A stretch of 58,349 bases of DNA from JACRAO01 sp964490895. GTDB lineage: Bacteria; Bdellovibrionota; UBA1018. The notes beneath the pieces were generated by a model, which worked only from the letters and a program-made list of their open reading frames with translations, was not told where the DNA came from and made no database searches. Location: the NCBI GenBank assembly GCA_964490895.1, contig CAZBEI010000056.1, positions 1 to 58,349 of the forward strand, read 5' to 3'. Below, piece after piece: positions 32,369 through 41,187 of this stretch. Both the position numbers and the translations under genes were made by a program. The stretch's first letter is position 1. Every line of letters begins with the position of its first letter.

Positions 32369-32977
32369 TTAATCTTTATTGGCTCTCTGTCTTGCGGGTC
32401 TTGCCTCGAGCCGGGTCAGGTACTTTTCTAAATGGGGGACGTCTTTTAGCATTTCGTATCTTTTGGCGTTCAAAAGCGAATGTCCGATCATTATATCTGC
32501 AGCAGAAAAATCGTCTCCCAATAGATACTGTTTCCCGTCCAGCGACTGATCAATGTAAGCTATTATTTCACTAAAATCTACACGTAGCTTTTCGGCTATA
32601 GCCGGAGAGCGTTCGGCTTCTGGCAGTCCTCGGGTCTGCTGAAAGAGCTGGGTAAAGGGCGGCTCAAATGTGCCTGCACAATAGAACATCCATTGTAAAT
32701 AGAGGGGCCTTAAATCAGAACCGAAAGGAGGTGCCATTTTTTTATCCGGATATTTTTCAGTCAGATATTCGCAGATGGCGCCTGACTCAATCAATGTCAA
32801 AGCCCCCTCTTGAATGGCAGGCACCGCACCGTGAGGATGAATTTTAAAATATTCAGGATGAGACTGCGGCAAATCAGAGAGATTGAGGCGTACCAACTCA
32901 TAGGGGATGTCCATTTCTTCTAAAAGCCACCTTGGACGGGTAGCGCGAGTGCGTGGGGAGTAGTAAAGTTTGATCAT
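32369..32977 (-). CDS. Glutathione S-transferase family protein
   Basis: The 202 residues include a thioredoxin-like N-domain (MIKLYYSPRTRATRPRWLLEE; glutathione-binding ESGAICEYL at about 63-71) and an all-helical C-domain (FSAADIMIGHSLLNA). This is the standard layout of bacterial GSTs, which conjugate or reduce electrophiles with glutathione. AAGGAA lies 7 nt before the ATG. It is downstream of nothing on its strand and is probably monocistronic. Confidence 0.88.
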   Translation of the reverse strand: MIKLYYSPRTRATRPRWLLEEMDIPYELVRLNLSDLPQSHPEYFKIHPHGAVPAIQEGALTLIESGAICEYLTEKYPDKKMAPPFGSDLRPLYLQWMFYCAGTFEPPFTQLFQQTRGLPEAERSPAIAEKLRVDFSEIIAYIDQSLDGKQYLLGDDFSAADIMIGHSLLNAKRYEMLKDVPHLEKYLTRLEARPARQRANKD

Positions 32978-33309
32978 AATGTTTCCTTCTATCGGATTTT
33001 CTAAAATCTATCTATTTAATTGTTTGTGCTTAAGAGCTCGGAGCGAGTAGGTTTTTTAAACTGGACAATGTTTGTAGGCACAGGTTTGAGCCAAAAAAAG
33101 ACAATGCAGACTTGTTTTGTACCCAAATTGCCCCAATGAGATAGAAAACACCCCTTTTTGCAGCAATATATACCCATGAGACTGCCTTAAATCCTGTGTC
33201 TTTCTATACACATACATTGTTTATATTTTTTTTAGACCAACGGAAGACTAGCCGAACAGTATATAGTTTTATGACAGATAGATGGGTATGAGTGGATGGG
33301 TGTGAGTGG
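32978..33309. other. Intergenic region before the PqqD/ATP-grasp operon
   Basis: About 330 bp without a supported gene separate the divergent GST gene from the operon. It contains AT-rich promoter-like DNA (TATATAG near 33260), but no clean -35/-10 pair could be fixed. It ends in a 14-bp tandem repeat that runs into the first gene. Confidence 0.4.
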
Positions 33310-33322
33310 ATGGGTATGAAAA
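33281..33322 (+). repeat. Three tandem 14-bp units at the operon start
   Basis: Units GATGGGTATGAGTG, GATGGGTGTGAGTG and GATGGGTATGAAAA follow without gaps. Each carries an ATG and another ATG or GTG, so the array places several start codons and GGATGGG SD-like stretches before the gene. Copy-number change would alter the leader and the upstream frames. Confidence 0.6.
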
Positions 33323-33558
33323 AAATATCAGATCTGGCGATCAATTCCAACGGGTTTGCGTTTGAACCCACGCAGGGTGAGTCTTTCTTGTTCAATGAGT
33401 CGGGAAACAAGCTCCTCGTTTGGTTACGCGATGGACATAGCATCGAAGAAGCTGCATCCCTTTTGTCTGTGGCCTATAGTATTTCGTATGGTGATTCTCT
33501 TTCTGATGTTCTTGATTTTTCTGCAAAACTTCGCATTTTAGGATTCGAGGTCAAATAA
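33310..33558 (+). CDS. PqqD-like carrier/chaperone protein
   Basis: The 82 residues follow the PqqD pattern: GESFLFNESGNKLLVWLRDG, then SIEEAASLL and a C-terminal SDVLDFSAKLRILGF helix. PqqD-type domains bind peptide substrates (the leader in RiPP pathways) and deliver them to modifying enzymes. No radical-SAM partner is encoded here; the next gene is an ATP-grasp ligase instead. ATG 33316 and GTG 33292 are alternative starts within the tandem repeat. The stop and next start overlap as TAATG, so translation is coupled. Confidence 0.7.
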   Translation: MGMKKISDLAINSNGFAFEPTQGESFLFNESGNKLLVWLRDGHSIEEAASLLSVAYSISYGDSLSDVLDFSAKLRILGFEVK

Positions 33559-34664
33559 TGCGCATTGCGATTTCTGGAATCAATGCCACCGATAATCCAG
33601 GGCCTGGAGTGGGTGTCGCTCGAAGTCTCAAAGAGGCTTACCCAGAAATCCAGATCGTTGGACTGAGCTACGACGGAAACGATTCTGGGCATTTTCTGAA
33701 ATCCTATTTTGATGAGACACACATGATGCCTTATCCCAGTTGTGGATGGGGAGACCAACGGAGAAAGCTAGAATCGATCAATCAAAATAAAAAAATTGAC
33801 TTGATCATCCCTTGTTTAGACGCCGAACTTCCACTCTACATCCAATACCAAAATGAAATCGAGACGGAGCTTGGAATTCGACTTTTTCTGCCCACTCACG
33901 AACAATTTGATCAACGAAACAAGAATAATTTATCTCAAATTGCTCGCCGAGTTGGAGCGAAGTATCCCAAGATATTGGCAGTTGACAGCATGGAGCAAAT
34001 GAGGCGGGCGATTGATGACGTGTTTTCTTTTCCATTCTTTATCAAAGGAAAATATTATAAGGCGTACAAAGTGAGTTCGTACTATGAAGCGATGGCTCGG
34101 TTTGATGAATTAGCAAACGAGTGGGGTTACCCCGTACTTTTACAAAAGATGGTGACTGGAATTGAACTCAATCTTATCGGACTTGGAGATGGAAAAGGCG
34201 GTTTACTCGGTTCCGTGGCAATCAAGAAACTGGCGACAACCTCTCAAGGCAAGATTTGGACTGCAGTAACCATTCGCAATGAGAAGTTGAGTGCTGTGGC
34301 GACTAGTTTTGTCAAAATTTCGCGTTGGAAAGGTCCGTTTGAGCTCGAATGCATTGTGGGAAACGAGGGGATTTATATTATTGAAATCAATCCGCGGTTT
34401 CCTGCTTGGACGTATTTTGCGACTGCTTGCGGAGTCAACCTTCCCATGAAATTGCTTCAGACTTTAAAACACGAACATCTCAGTGCAGTTGGCTCCGCTG
34501 TTGGCTCTGCCGTTGGCTCTAAAGATTCTCAGAATTACGGAGTCGGAAAATTATTGATTCGCTACTGCGACGAAATTGTCACGGATTTGGCTAGTTTAAT
34601 CGGTTGTAACACTCCTGAGACCGAGAAAGAGGAACAATATGATTCGAAACAAAAGACAGCGTAA
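33558..34664 (+). CDS. CarB-like ATP-grasp ligase
   Basis: The 368-residue product has an N-terminal Rossmann-like lobe (MRIAISGINATDNPGPGVGVARSL) resembling the preATP-grasp fold. The ATP-grasp domain follows, with the binding segment FFIKGKYYKAYKV (about 159-171), QKMVTGIELNLIGLG, and the metal-binding FELECIV...IIEINPRFPAW (about 255-281). Carbamoyl-phosphate-synthase-like ATP-grasp proteins join carboxylates to amines via acyl phosphates. Three SAVG repeats (309-320) form a flexible tail insert. It overlaps the outer-membrane gene by 26 bp. Substrates are unknown; the decarboxylase in the operon may supply the amine. Confidence 0.78.
   Translation: MRIAISGINATDNPGPGVGVARSLKEAYPEIQIVGLSYDGNDSGHFLKSYFDETHMMPYPSCGWGDQRRKLESINQNKKIDLIIPCLDAELPLYIQYQNEIETELGIRLFLPTHEQFDQRNKNNLSQIARRVGAKYPKILAVDSMEQMRRAIDDVFSFPFFIKGKYYKAYKVSSYYEAMARFDELANEWGYPVLLQKMVTGIELNLIGLGDGKGGLLGSVAIKKLATTSQGKIWTAVTIRNEKLSAVATSFVKISRWKGPFELECIVGNEGIYIIEINPRFPAWTYFATACGVNLPMKLLQTLKHEHLSAVGSAVGSAVGSKDSQNYGVGKLLIRYCDEIVTDLASLIGCNTPETEKEEQYDSKQKTA
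34482..34517 (+). repeat. Three 12-bp units encoding SAVG in the ATP-grasp gene
   Basis: Units of the type AGTGCAGTTGGC, TCCGCTGTTGGC and TCTGCCGTTGGC encode Ser-Ala-Val-Gly three times. Differences are mostly at third codon positions, so the array is old or under protein-level selection. Confidence 0.6.
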
Positions 34665-35748
34665 TCAGTTTTGCAACACGCTCCTCTCGCTGGTTATATT
34701 TTTTATTTCTATACTATTGATGACAAGTGGGCGGGCTTGGGCTGAATCCAACTTATTTGGTAATGACGAATGCAAAAAGTGGATGGATACTGCAAGATAC
34801 TACATTCAGATTGAGGATCGATCGAGTGTGGATGCCGTAATCACATACCTCTCAGCAAAAAACTCGCCTTGTCCGAATACGAATGCTCGTAATCAAATGC
34901 TTGCTAACTTGCAAAAAGATGCGGAGAATCTTGAGTATCCTACATTCAACTCTCCATCGACTTTTAGCTTAGGACCCTACTTTGGTTCGCTCTCATTTTC
35001 GTCTGGAGCCGCTAAGGCTTCTGGCATCGTAACGGGTCTCTACGGAAGCTGGAGCAATTACTACAATACCGTCGAGTTAGCTGCTGATCGCATTGGCTTC
35101 AAGTTGACCACCGGAGCCGCAGATGTAATCCAATGGGACGTTGGAGGATATTACACGCGAGTGCTCGGTGACGAGCATTGGAAAGTCAAAGCAGGCGCCG
35201 TAAATATCACGAGCACGGATCGTCCTAACGGTATAGGCCGTGTTTATGGCTTATCTTTGAATTATTTTACTTACCCATTCGAATTTGGCATCGAGAACTA
35301 CCTCTCCCTCTACCCAACTTTTGTAGCCAAGCCCCTCTCCATTTACCAGTTTACCCCTTACCTTAACTACTATAATGGCAATGCATCTTTTAAGTTGACC
35401 GGTTTTTTTATAGATTATTATTCTTTTTCAGACACTCTAATGACGACTGCGCTGGAAGGATCCACCTTGCTCTCCTCCGGGCAACTCGAAATAAGCTATT
35501 TATTTGCTCCCATCTCACTCTCCGTCAGTGGGTTAACTGGAAAACGAATATTCGGAGTGCACCAAGGCGGATTTGTAGTCGAAAACTCAATTGAAAATCA
35601 TAAAAACGTTTTGGGTGCTTCGATTGGTGGAGTCTTTGGAGGGTTTTTCATAAAAGCCAGTTACAGCTATGATTCTATCTTTAATGCACAACTTAATAAA
35701 AGCTATAATGTAAATGGGTGGTTATTGTTAGTGACCTATAACTTTTGA
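34639..35748 (+). CDS. Outer-membrane beta-barrel protein
   Basis: This is a 369-residue protein with a long Sec signal (cleavage near GRAWA-ES, about residue 32). Two Cys lie in the first mature helix-like region. From about residue 95 there are alternating amphipathic strands rich in Tyr, Gly and Ser, ending in LLVTYNF. A terminal Phe is the BAM-recognition feature of barrels. GAGG lies 6 nt before the ATG. It may pass the operon's product through the outer membrane or act as a receptor. Confidence 0.72.
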   Translation: MIRNKRQRNQFCNTLLSLVIFFISILLMTSGRAWAESNLFGNDECKKWMDTARYYIQIEDRSSVDAVITYLSAKNSPCPNTNARNQMLANLQKDAENLEYPTFNSPSTFSLGPYFGSLSFSSGAAKASGIVTGLYGSWSNYYNTVELAADRIGFKLTTGAADVIQWDVGGYYTRVLGDEHWKVKAGAVNITSTDRPNGIGRVYGLSLNYFTYPFEFGIENYLSLYPTFVAKPLSIYQFTPYLNYYNGNASFKLTGFFIDYYSFSDTLMTTALEGSTLLSSGQLEISYLFAPISLSVSGLTGKRIFGVHQGGFVVENSIENHKNVLGASIGGVFGGFFIKASYSYDSIFNAQLNKSYNVNGWLLLVTYNF

Positions 35749-35768
35749 GCCAAAGGGGGGCTCTATCT

Positions 35769-36395
35769 ATGAAGACGAATATCTTTGAATGTTTTATTTT
35801 ACTCTTTTTTGCCATGGGTGCTTGGGCAGGAGATCTGGAGCGTCAGGTTGCGGTTAGAGAGTCTTATCAGCTTGAAAGCCAGAAAAATTTTCCTGGGGCC
35901 ATAAAGGCTTTAGCAGGTGCATACAATGCTGACTCGAAAGATTATTTTCTAAATCTGCGGATGGGATGGCTGAACTACGTACTTGGAAACTACAAGAATG
36001 CCATCAAACACTACGATACAGCACTTGAGTCCAGAGCCCAATCCATGAGTGCGGGCATTGGCAAAGTCAATGCACTCATGGCCCAAAAAGACTGGAGTGG
36101 AGCCGCTCGAGCCAATAAAGACCTATCCAAAATTTTTCCGACTGATTACGCCGTGAACCTGAAACTGGTCAACATCTATATTATTGAAAAGAATTTTGAA
36201 GAAGGACTGAAGATTGTCGGAGACCTGGTCCCTTACTATCCTGAGAACGTTGAGCTTCTTAATACCCAAGGTTATTTGCAGATATTGAGTGGGCAAAAGG
36301 AGAATGCTGAGAAGGTTTTCCATCAGGTTCTCAAGGTCTCTCCAGACAACGTGATTGCCAAGAGTCATCTCGTACAACTGGCAAAGACGAAGTGA
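35769..36395 (+). CDS. Exported TPR protein
   Basis: From ATG 35769, with AGGGGGG 9 nt upstream, the 208 residues begin with a signal peptide (FILLFFAMGAWAG). At least four TPR-like helical pairs follow (for example LRMGWLNYVLGNYKNAIKHY, NTQGYLQILSGQKENAEKVF). TPRs mediate protein-protein contacts, so it could scaffold the barrel and the M23 protein in the periplasm. The stop overlaps the next start as GTGA. Confidence 0.78.
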   Translation: MKTNIFECFILLFFAMGAWAGDLERQVAVRESYQLESQKNFPGAIKALAGAYNADSKDYFLNLRMGWLNYVLGNYKNAIKHYDTALESRAQSMSAGIGKVNALMAQKDWSGAARANKDLSKIFPTDYAVNLKLVNIYIIEKNFEEGLKIVGDLVPYYPENVELLNTQGYLQILSGQKENAEKVFHQVLKVSPDNVIAKSHLVQLAKTK

Positions 36396-37720
36396 GGTAT
36401 CAACCCCCTACTATTGTGAGAATGCAGGCCTCCTACCATTCCAAAGTTGGCTTGGAGAGTGTAGGATATCAGAAAATTCGAACTGAGATCGATGGAGTGA
36501 GTATTGATGATCTGGTTTGTAAATACGGCTCCCCGCTTTTTGTCTATTCTGAGAAACTCATCCTTAAGAAATACAAAGAGGCTCATCAGGCATTTTCAGA
36601 ACAGTATCCCAATGTCCAGTTTGCTTGGAGCTACAAGACCAACTACCTTCGTGGCATTTGTTCAATCTTTCATTCTGAAGGCAGTTACGCCGAGGTAGTG
36701 AGCGAGTTTGAGTATCAAAAGGCTAAGGCTTCCGGAGTTCCCGGAAAGCAGATCATCTACAATGGTCCCCTGAAGTCAGATCAGTCGCTCCGAGATGCCA
36801 TTTATGACAGTGCTATGATTCATGTGGATAATTTCGGAGAAATCGATCGCCTTGAAAAAATAGCGGAGGAATTAAATCTCAATCCGTTTGTTGCCATTCG
36901 GGTCAACATGGATTCTGGTGTTCAGCCGCAATGGTCGAGGTTCGGATTTAACTTGGAGTCAGGACAAGCCCTGGATGCGGTGAAGCGCATTGTCTTTGGG
37001 AAACGTCTTAGACTCAATGGCCTACACACACATATTGGAACATTTATTTTAGATCCCGGATGCTATAAAACTGCTGCGTCGAAATTATGTCAGTTCATGA
37101 AGCTGATCCAAAGCTCTATGAAAATCAGGATTTCATACTTAGATTTAGGAGGGGGCTTTCCATCTCTTTCTCAGTTAATTGGGGTGTACCAACCACCGGA
37201 TGTTTCAGTTCCGTCGATTGAAGTTTTTGCCAAAGCGATTTGCCAAACCATCAAGCAAAACCTGCCTGGAGAAGATCTACCCAAGCTCTTTATCGAGGCG
37301 GGGCGCCATTTGGTGGACGAGGCAGGATATCTCATTACCTCAGTGGTCGCTCAAAAGCTCACTCCTGATGGCACTCGTTCCTACGTGCTCGATGCAGGAG
37401 TAAACCTGCTCTACACTTCGCGGTGGTATCGTTATAATTTTGAGTTGGATCGTGAGCTCAGGGGGCCTCTCGAACCCGCCGTTCTCCATGGCCCGCTTTG
37501 TATGAATATCGATGTAGTTTGCGAAATCATGACGCTTCCGCCTTTGCCTCGAGGAACGCGGATGATTCTCTCGCCTGTAGGCGCATATAACATTACCCAA
37601 TCTATGCAATTTATTCAGTATCGGCCTGAGGTTGTTTTGGTTAAAATCAACGGACAAGTGGCCTCGATCAGAAGGCGAGAAACTCTGGAGTCCATTGAGT
37701 TTGACGAAAGGCCAGGGTGA
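36392..37720 (+). CDS. Fold-III PLP-dependent decarboxylase (DAP/Orn/Arg type)
   Basis: The 442 residues have an alanine-racemase-like barrel with the PLP lysine K82 in FAWSYKTN, HTHIG, LDLGGGFPS and the phosphate/PLP segment FIEAGRHLVDEAG. The C-terminal beta domain has HGPLCMNIDVV, whose Cys-x3-Asp resembles the dimer-shared CxxD/E site of diaminopimelate and ornithine decarboxylases. The substrate, probably a basic amino acid or its conjugate, cannot be read from motifs. GTG 36392 overlaps the TPR stop. It could supply an amine to the ATP-grasp ligase. Confidence 0.83.
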   Translation: MRYQPPTIVRMQASYHSKVGLESVGYQKIRTEIDGVSIDDLVCKYGSPLFVYSEKLILKKYKEAHQAFSEQYPNVQFAWSYKTNYLRGICSIFHSEGSYAEVVSEFEYQKAKASGVPGKQIIYNGPLKSDQSLRDAIYDSAMIHVDNFGEIDRLEKIAEELNLNPFVAIRVNMDSGVQPQWSRFGFNLESGQALDAVKRIVFGKRLRLNGLHTHIGTFILDPGCYKTAASKLCQFMKLIQSSMKIRISYLDLGGGFPSLSQLIGVYQPPDVSVPSIEVFAKAICQTIKQNLPGEDLPKLFIEAGRHLVDEAGYLITSVVAQKLTPDGTRSYVLDAGVNLLYTSRWYRYNFELDRELRGPLEPAVLHGPLCMNIDVVCEIMTLPPLPRGTRMILSPVGAYNITQSMQFIQYRPEVVLVKINGQVASIRRRETLESIEFDERPG

Positions 37721-37724
37721 CGCA

Positions 37725-39833
37725 TTGTGCAGTCATGTCGTGAGCATTCTTACCGCCTACTCAAATATTCTTTTTTTGAATAACGCCCGGCTTGGATTTG
37801 GGGTTTTGGCGCTAAGTTTTATAGTTCCAAACATTGGTGCATGCGGATTAGTGGCTGCAATAGTTGCCTTAGTTTTTGGACGTTTAGTGAACTCTGGTAT
37901 CAAGCATGATCAGTACGATTATCCACTTGTAAATGTCATTCTGATCGGATTTTTTTGCGGGATGGTTTTCCGGTTGGATTGTCTTAGCATATTTTTGGTC
38001 GCTATAATGGCTCTGGCCACAATGGCTATGACCGTTTTCCTCAGTTCTTTTTTCGCTCCCTACAGAGTTCCAGTGCTCTCCCTGCCATTTTCTATCCTTG
38101 GCTTAGTGTTACTTGCAGTGGCTCCCCAGTACAGCGGATTGTTTGTCTTGGGCAACTATGAGCTACCGGTATTTGCTCCCGATCTCATAAAGATCCAATC
38201 CCTTAATGATTTTGGCAAGTGCCTGGCTGAGCTGGTTGCAATCCCATATCCAGTGGTTGGGCTCTTGCTGGCACTTTTTGTTTTATTGCGTTCAAGGCTT
38301 GCATTTTTATTTATGATCATCGGATTTTTAGAAGGGCAGTTTCTCGAATTGATGCTGGCCCATCCTGCGGTTCGAGACGCACATCAGTTTTTTGCGTTCA
38401 ACGACATTCTCACTGCGATGGCCTTAGGCAGCGTCTTTCTTGTTCCTTCGGCTCGGACGTTTGTAATCACGATCGTAGGAGTTGCGATTACGGTAATCCT
38501 GGGAGATGCCCTCCAGGGCATGTTGGGATTTTTTCATCTGCCAGTATTGACTATTCCATTTTGCCTCACCGTTGGAACAATGCTCATTCTTATGCGCGCT
38601 CTGCACTGTCGGGATTTCGTACCACTTAACGATGTGGGAACAACTTCGGAGAGTGCTTTGGAAAAGCGAATATCTTCGGTAGAAAGATTTCAGCTGGATA
38701 ACATACAGATTGGCCATCCCGTATCCGGACAATGGAAGATCAGCCAGGGACGAAACGGCCTATTTACCCATCAGCCACCTTGGCAATACGCCATTGATTT
38801 GGTTGGTGTAGACAGTCAAGGAAAGTCATTTAAGGAGCAGGGGCGGGTTCTTGAGGACTACTATGCTTACAAGCGGCCCATATTGGCACCTGTCAGTGGT
38901 TATGTGACCGAAGAAGTGAGTCACTTGGCGGATTGTTCGGCTGGAGCTGTGGATCACTCTTCGCCCTGGGGCAATTATGTCATTATAAAAACCCTGGGTG
39001 GGCTGTATGTCGAACTCAGTCATCTGATGCAAAATTCGCTTTTGGTCCGTCAGGGTGACTACGTCACCGAGGGGATGCCGATTGCAGCTGTTGGTAACAG
39101 CGGAAATTCGCCGGAGCCCCATCTTCATATTCAGGCCCAATACGCGCCCTATCTTGGAGCAGCCTCGGTTCCCTTTAAGTTCGTATCCTACATTCAGGGG
39201 ACTGAGATTGTATTTTCCGGAATTCCTTCCGAAGGTCAAACGATCGAAATGCTTCCACCCAATTTGATCATCGATCAGGCCCTCTCCTTTGTACTGGGAA
39301 CGCGTCTCGTGTTTTGTGAGTCCTCTGATCCCACATCCAAAACAGAGTTCCACACTCAAATGGACTCAGTGAGCGGATATTTATATTTTTCGGATGAAAG
39401 TGGAAATCGACTTTATTTCTCAAAAAATCGCCATTACTTTTGTTTTTTTGACTACTTTGGAAATAGAAACAGTACCTTAAAACGGCTGTATTCAGCAGCG
39501 TCCAGGATTCCGGTAATTCATAGAGAATCTTTGACATGGAGTGAGATTTTGCCGACTACGCTCCAGTTACACCCACTGCTTCATTGGCTGCTTTTTCCAT
39601 TTAGTGTTTTTACCCAAAGGCCATTTTTGAGAAGAGGAAGCTATTCGTTTGGAGATGGGACTCTCCACATCCTGGGACAAAGTATCTGGAACGGAAAGGT
39701 TGTCTCCACTCGAGTTGAGCTTGATCCGGCCCAGAGGATCGTCTCATTCGAAGTAGGTGGACATCGATATGAACTAAACCAAAGCCCAGGAAAAGTACCG
39801 GCTGCACCCAAGCCTGCTTGTGGAGTTCTCTAG
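37725..39833 (+). CDS. Urea-transporter-like / M23 metallopeptidase fusion
   Basis: The start is taken as TTG 37725, 4 nt after the decarboxylase stop with GGCCAGGG upstream, giving 702 residues. Residues 8-310 are a polytopic domain whose opening (AYSNILFLNNARLGFGVLAL) and repeats resemble urea transporters of the UT family. Residues 330-490 are an M23 (LytM) zinc peptidase with ligands H349, D358 (x8 spacing) and the HLH pair H466/H468. The C-terminal 200 residues are beta-rich and unassigned. M23 enzymes cut peptidoglycan cross-links or pentaglycine-type bridges. Transport and cell-wall hydrolysis in one chain is unusual. Confidence 0.75.
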   Translation: MCSHVVSILTAYSNILFLNNARLGFGVLALSFIVPNIGACGLVAAIVALVFGRLVNSGIKHDQYDYPLVNVILIGFFCGMVFRLDCLSIFLVAIMALATMAMTVFLSSFFAPYRVPVLSLPFSILGLVLLAVAPQYSGLFVLGNYELPVFAPDLIKIQSLNDFGKCLAELVAIPYPVVGLLLALFVLLRSRLAFLFMIIGFLEGQFLELMLAHPAVRDAHQFFAFNDILTAMALGSVFLVPSARTFVITIVGVAITVILGDALQGMLGFFHLPVLTIPFCLTVGTMLILMRALHCRDFVPLNDVGTTSESALEKRISSVERFQLDNIQIGHPVSGQWKISQGRNGLFTHQPPWQYAIDLVGVDSQGKSFKEQGRVLEDYYAYKRPILAPVSGYVTEEVSHLADCSAGAVDHSSPWGNYVIIKTLGGLYVELSHLMQNSLLVRQGDYVTEGMPIAAVGNSGNSPEPHLHIQAQYAPYLGAASVPFKFVSYIQGTEIVFSGIPSEGQTIEMLPPNLIIDQALSFVLGTRLVFCESSDPTSKTEFHTQMDSVSGYLYFSDESGNRLYFSKNRHYFCFFDYFGNRNSTLKRLYSAASRIPVIHRESLTWSEILPTTLQLHPLLHWLLFPFSVFTQRPFLRRGSYSFGDGTLHILGQSIWNGKVVSTRVELDPAQRIVSFEVGGHRYELNQSPGKVPAAPKPACGVL

Positions 39834-39912
39834 CTGGGTTGGATCCAACAATAAGTGTGAAATTAGGTAAAGGACCAGATCTTTGGTAAAAAAAGTTATT
39901 TTTTGACAGGCC

Positions 39913-41187
39913 CTAAGTATTCATTGGATCTAAAACTGCCTCTTGCTCTAGCTTTTTGTCCATAGCCAACATTTTGTCAATGAGTGGAGACAGGGCGTGT
40001 GCCTGAGACAAAGCGCATTTTTCTATTTTTGATTTTAATTTTTCTAGCTTTTTTCTTTCGATCGAAGAAAGTGTCTGTGTTGAATTTAGGTAACGCTCTA
40101 AAACTTCTCCTGACATTCCTAGAGGCCTGATTTTTAGCCCCAGTTCTTTCTCTAAAAAAAGAAAAATTTCAATCCCCCCACAGTCTAAATCTCCCCAGTG
40201 GTAAAAGGGGGCCGAGGTGAGAGTGCTCCATTTTTTTAAGAGATTCATTTTAGAAGACGATGGAAAACCTCCTAAATATAAGGCCAGCCACTCTGGTTTT
40301 AAGTTTTGCCTAGAAAAGAAATGGAAGCTCTCTTCATTTTCTATGGTGAGAATTCCTTTTACGAGAGACAAATCCCAGACTTCATGGCTCATGGTTTCTG
40401 AGAGAGCAAAAAAGGGTCTCCACTCTCTTAAGTCTTGAGATCGCAGTTTTGCAGGACCACAAATCAAAAAAATCTCTTCCTTAAACTCAATGCCTACATA
40501 CGAAAAAAGAGCCGCTTCATTTTGAATCTCACCTAAAGTTTCTTCTTTTAAAGCAAATTGGACTAACGTTCTCAATATTTTGTTTTTTGAGGAATTTAAC
40601 TTCTTACTGTCTCCAAAATATTTTACAGAAAACTGACGCCAATTCATTTTTAGGTTTAATTTAACGAACTGCACACTGTGTTTCGCTATTCCCTCCATGG
40701 TTTTGTAAAAAAAACGTTGCTCCTCTAAAAATTCTTTTCTCCGTTCGAGAGCGGAGTTAAAGTTTTCTAATTCTAATTTTTCTTGATTTAAAAAATCAAA
40801 CCACCACTGTGGATGGGTTTCAATGCTTGTGTTTTCTGAAATATTTTTTAGCATATCCCGGAGTTCTTTGCGTAATTCATGCAATGTTATAAGCCCTAGG
40901 ATCTGATTTAATTGAGGTGCGCACTTGGTGTTAAACCTAATCCTCTCAATCTGGTGAGAAGATGCTCTTTTTCCATAGTCCACATAGATGTAGTCCAAGG
41001 CTACAAGTTCCAAGATTTCTTCTTTCCAGCGTTTGACCCGTGTAGGGTCATCCTCTTTAAAGTAATCTTCGAAGCGCTCGGGTGTGACTCGAATGGAGAT
41101 GATCCTCTCTGTCTGCCCACTTTCAAAACGAGAGAGCAGTTTTTTGAGTAAATTTTGTTGAGTGTTAGAGAGTTGGTGCTGGTGCAT
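39913..41187 (-). CDS. jetD: Wadjet nuclease subunit JetD
   Basis: The 424-residue product ends the jetABCD operon. The N-terminal 200 residues fit DUF3322. The C-terminal DUF2220/Toprim domain has HWGDLDCGGIEIF (from 330) with the metal-binding D333-x-D335. JetD is the topoisomerase VI A-like subunit that cleaves circular plasmid DNA extruded by the SMC complex. Its start lies 23 bp inside jetC. Confidence 0.88.
   Translation of the reverse strand: MHQHQLSNTQQNLLKKLLSRFESGQTERIISIRVTPERFEDYFKEDDPTRVKRWKEEILELVALDYIYVDYGKRASSHQIERIRFNTKCAPQLNQILGLITLHELRKELRDMLKNISENTSIETHPQWWFDFLNQEKLELENFNSALERRKEFLEEQRFFYKTMEGIAKHSVQFVKLNLKMNWRQFSVKYFGDSKKLNSSKNKILRTLVQFALKEETLGEIQNEAALFSYVGIEFKEEIFLICGPAKLRSQDLREWRPFFALSETMSHEVWDLSLVKGILTIENEESFHFFSRQNLKPEWLALYLGGFPSSSKMNLLKKWSTLTSAPFYHWGDLDCGGIEIFLFLEKELGLKIRPLGMSGEVLERYLNSTQTLSSIERKKLEKLKSKIEKCALSQAHALSPLIDKMLAMDKKLEQEAVLDPMNT

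Noticed and set aside
39838..39849. GTTGGATCCAAC palindrome after the six-gene operon
   Set aside because: The perfect 12-bp palindrome has no loop and no T-tract, so it is not a convincing terminator.
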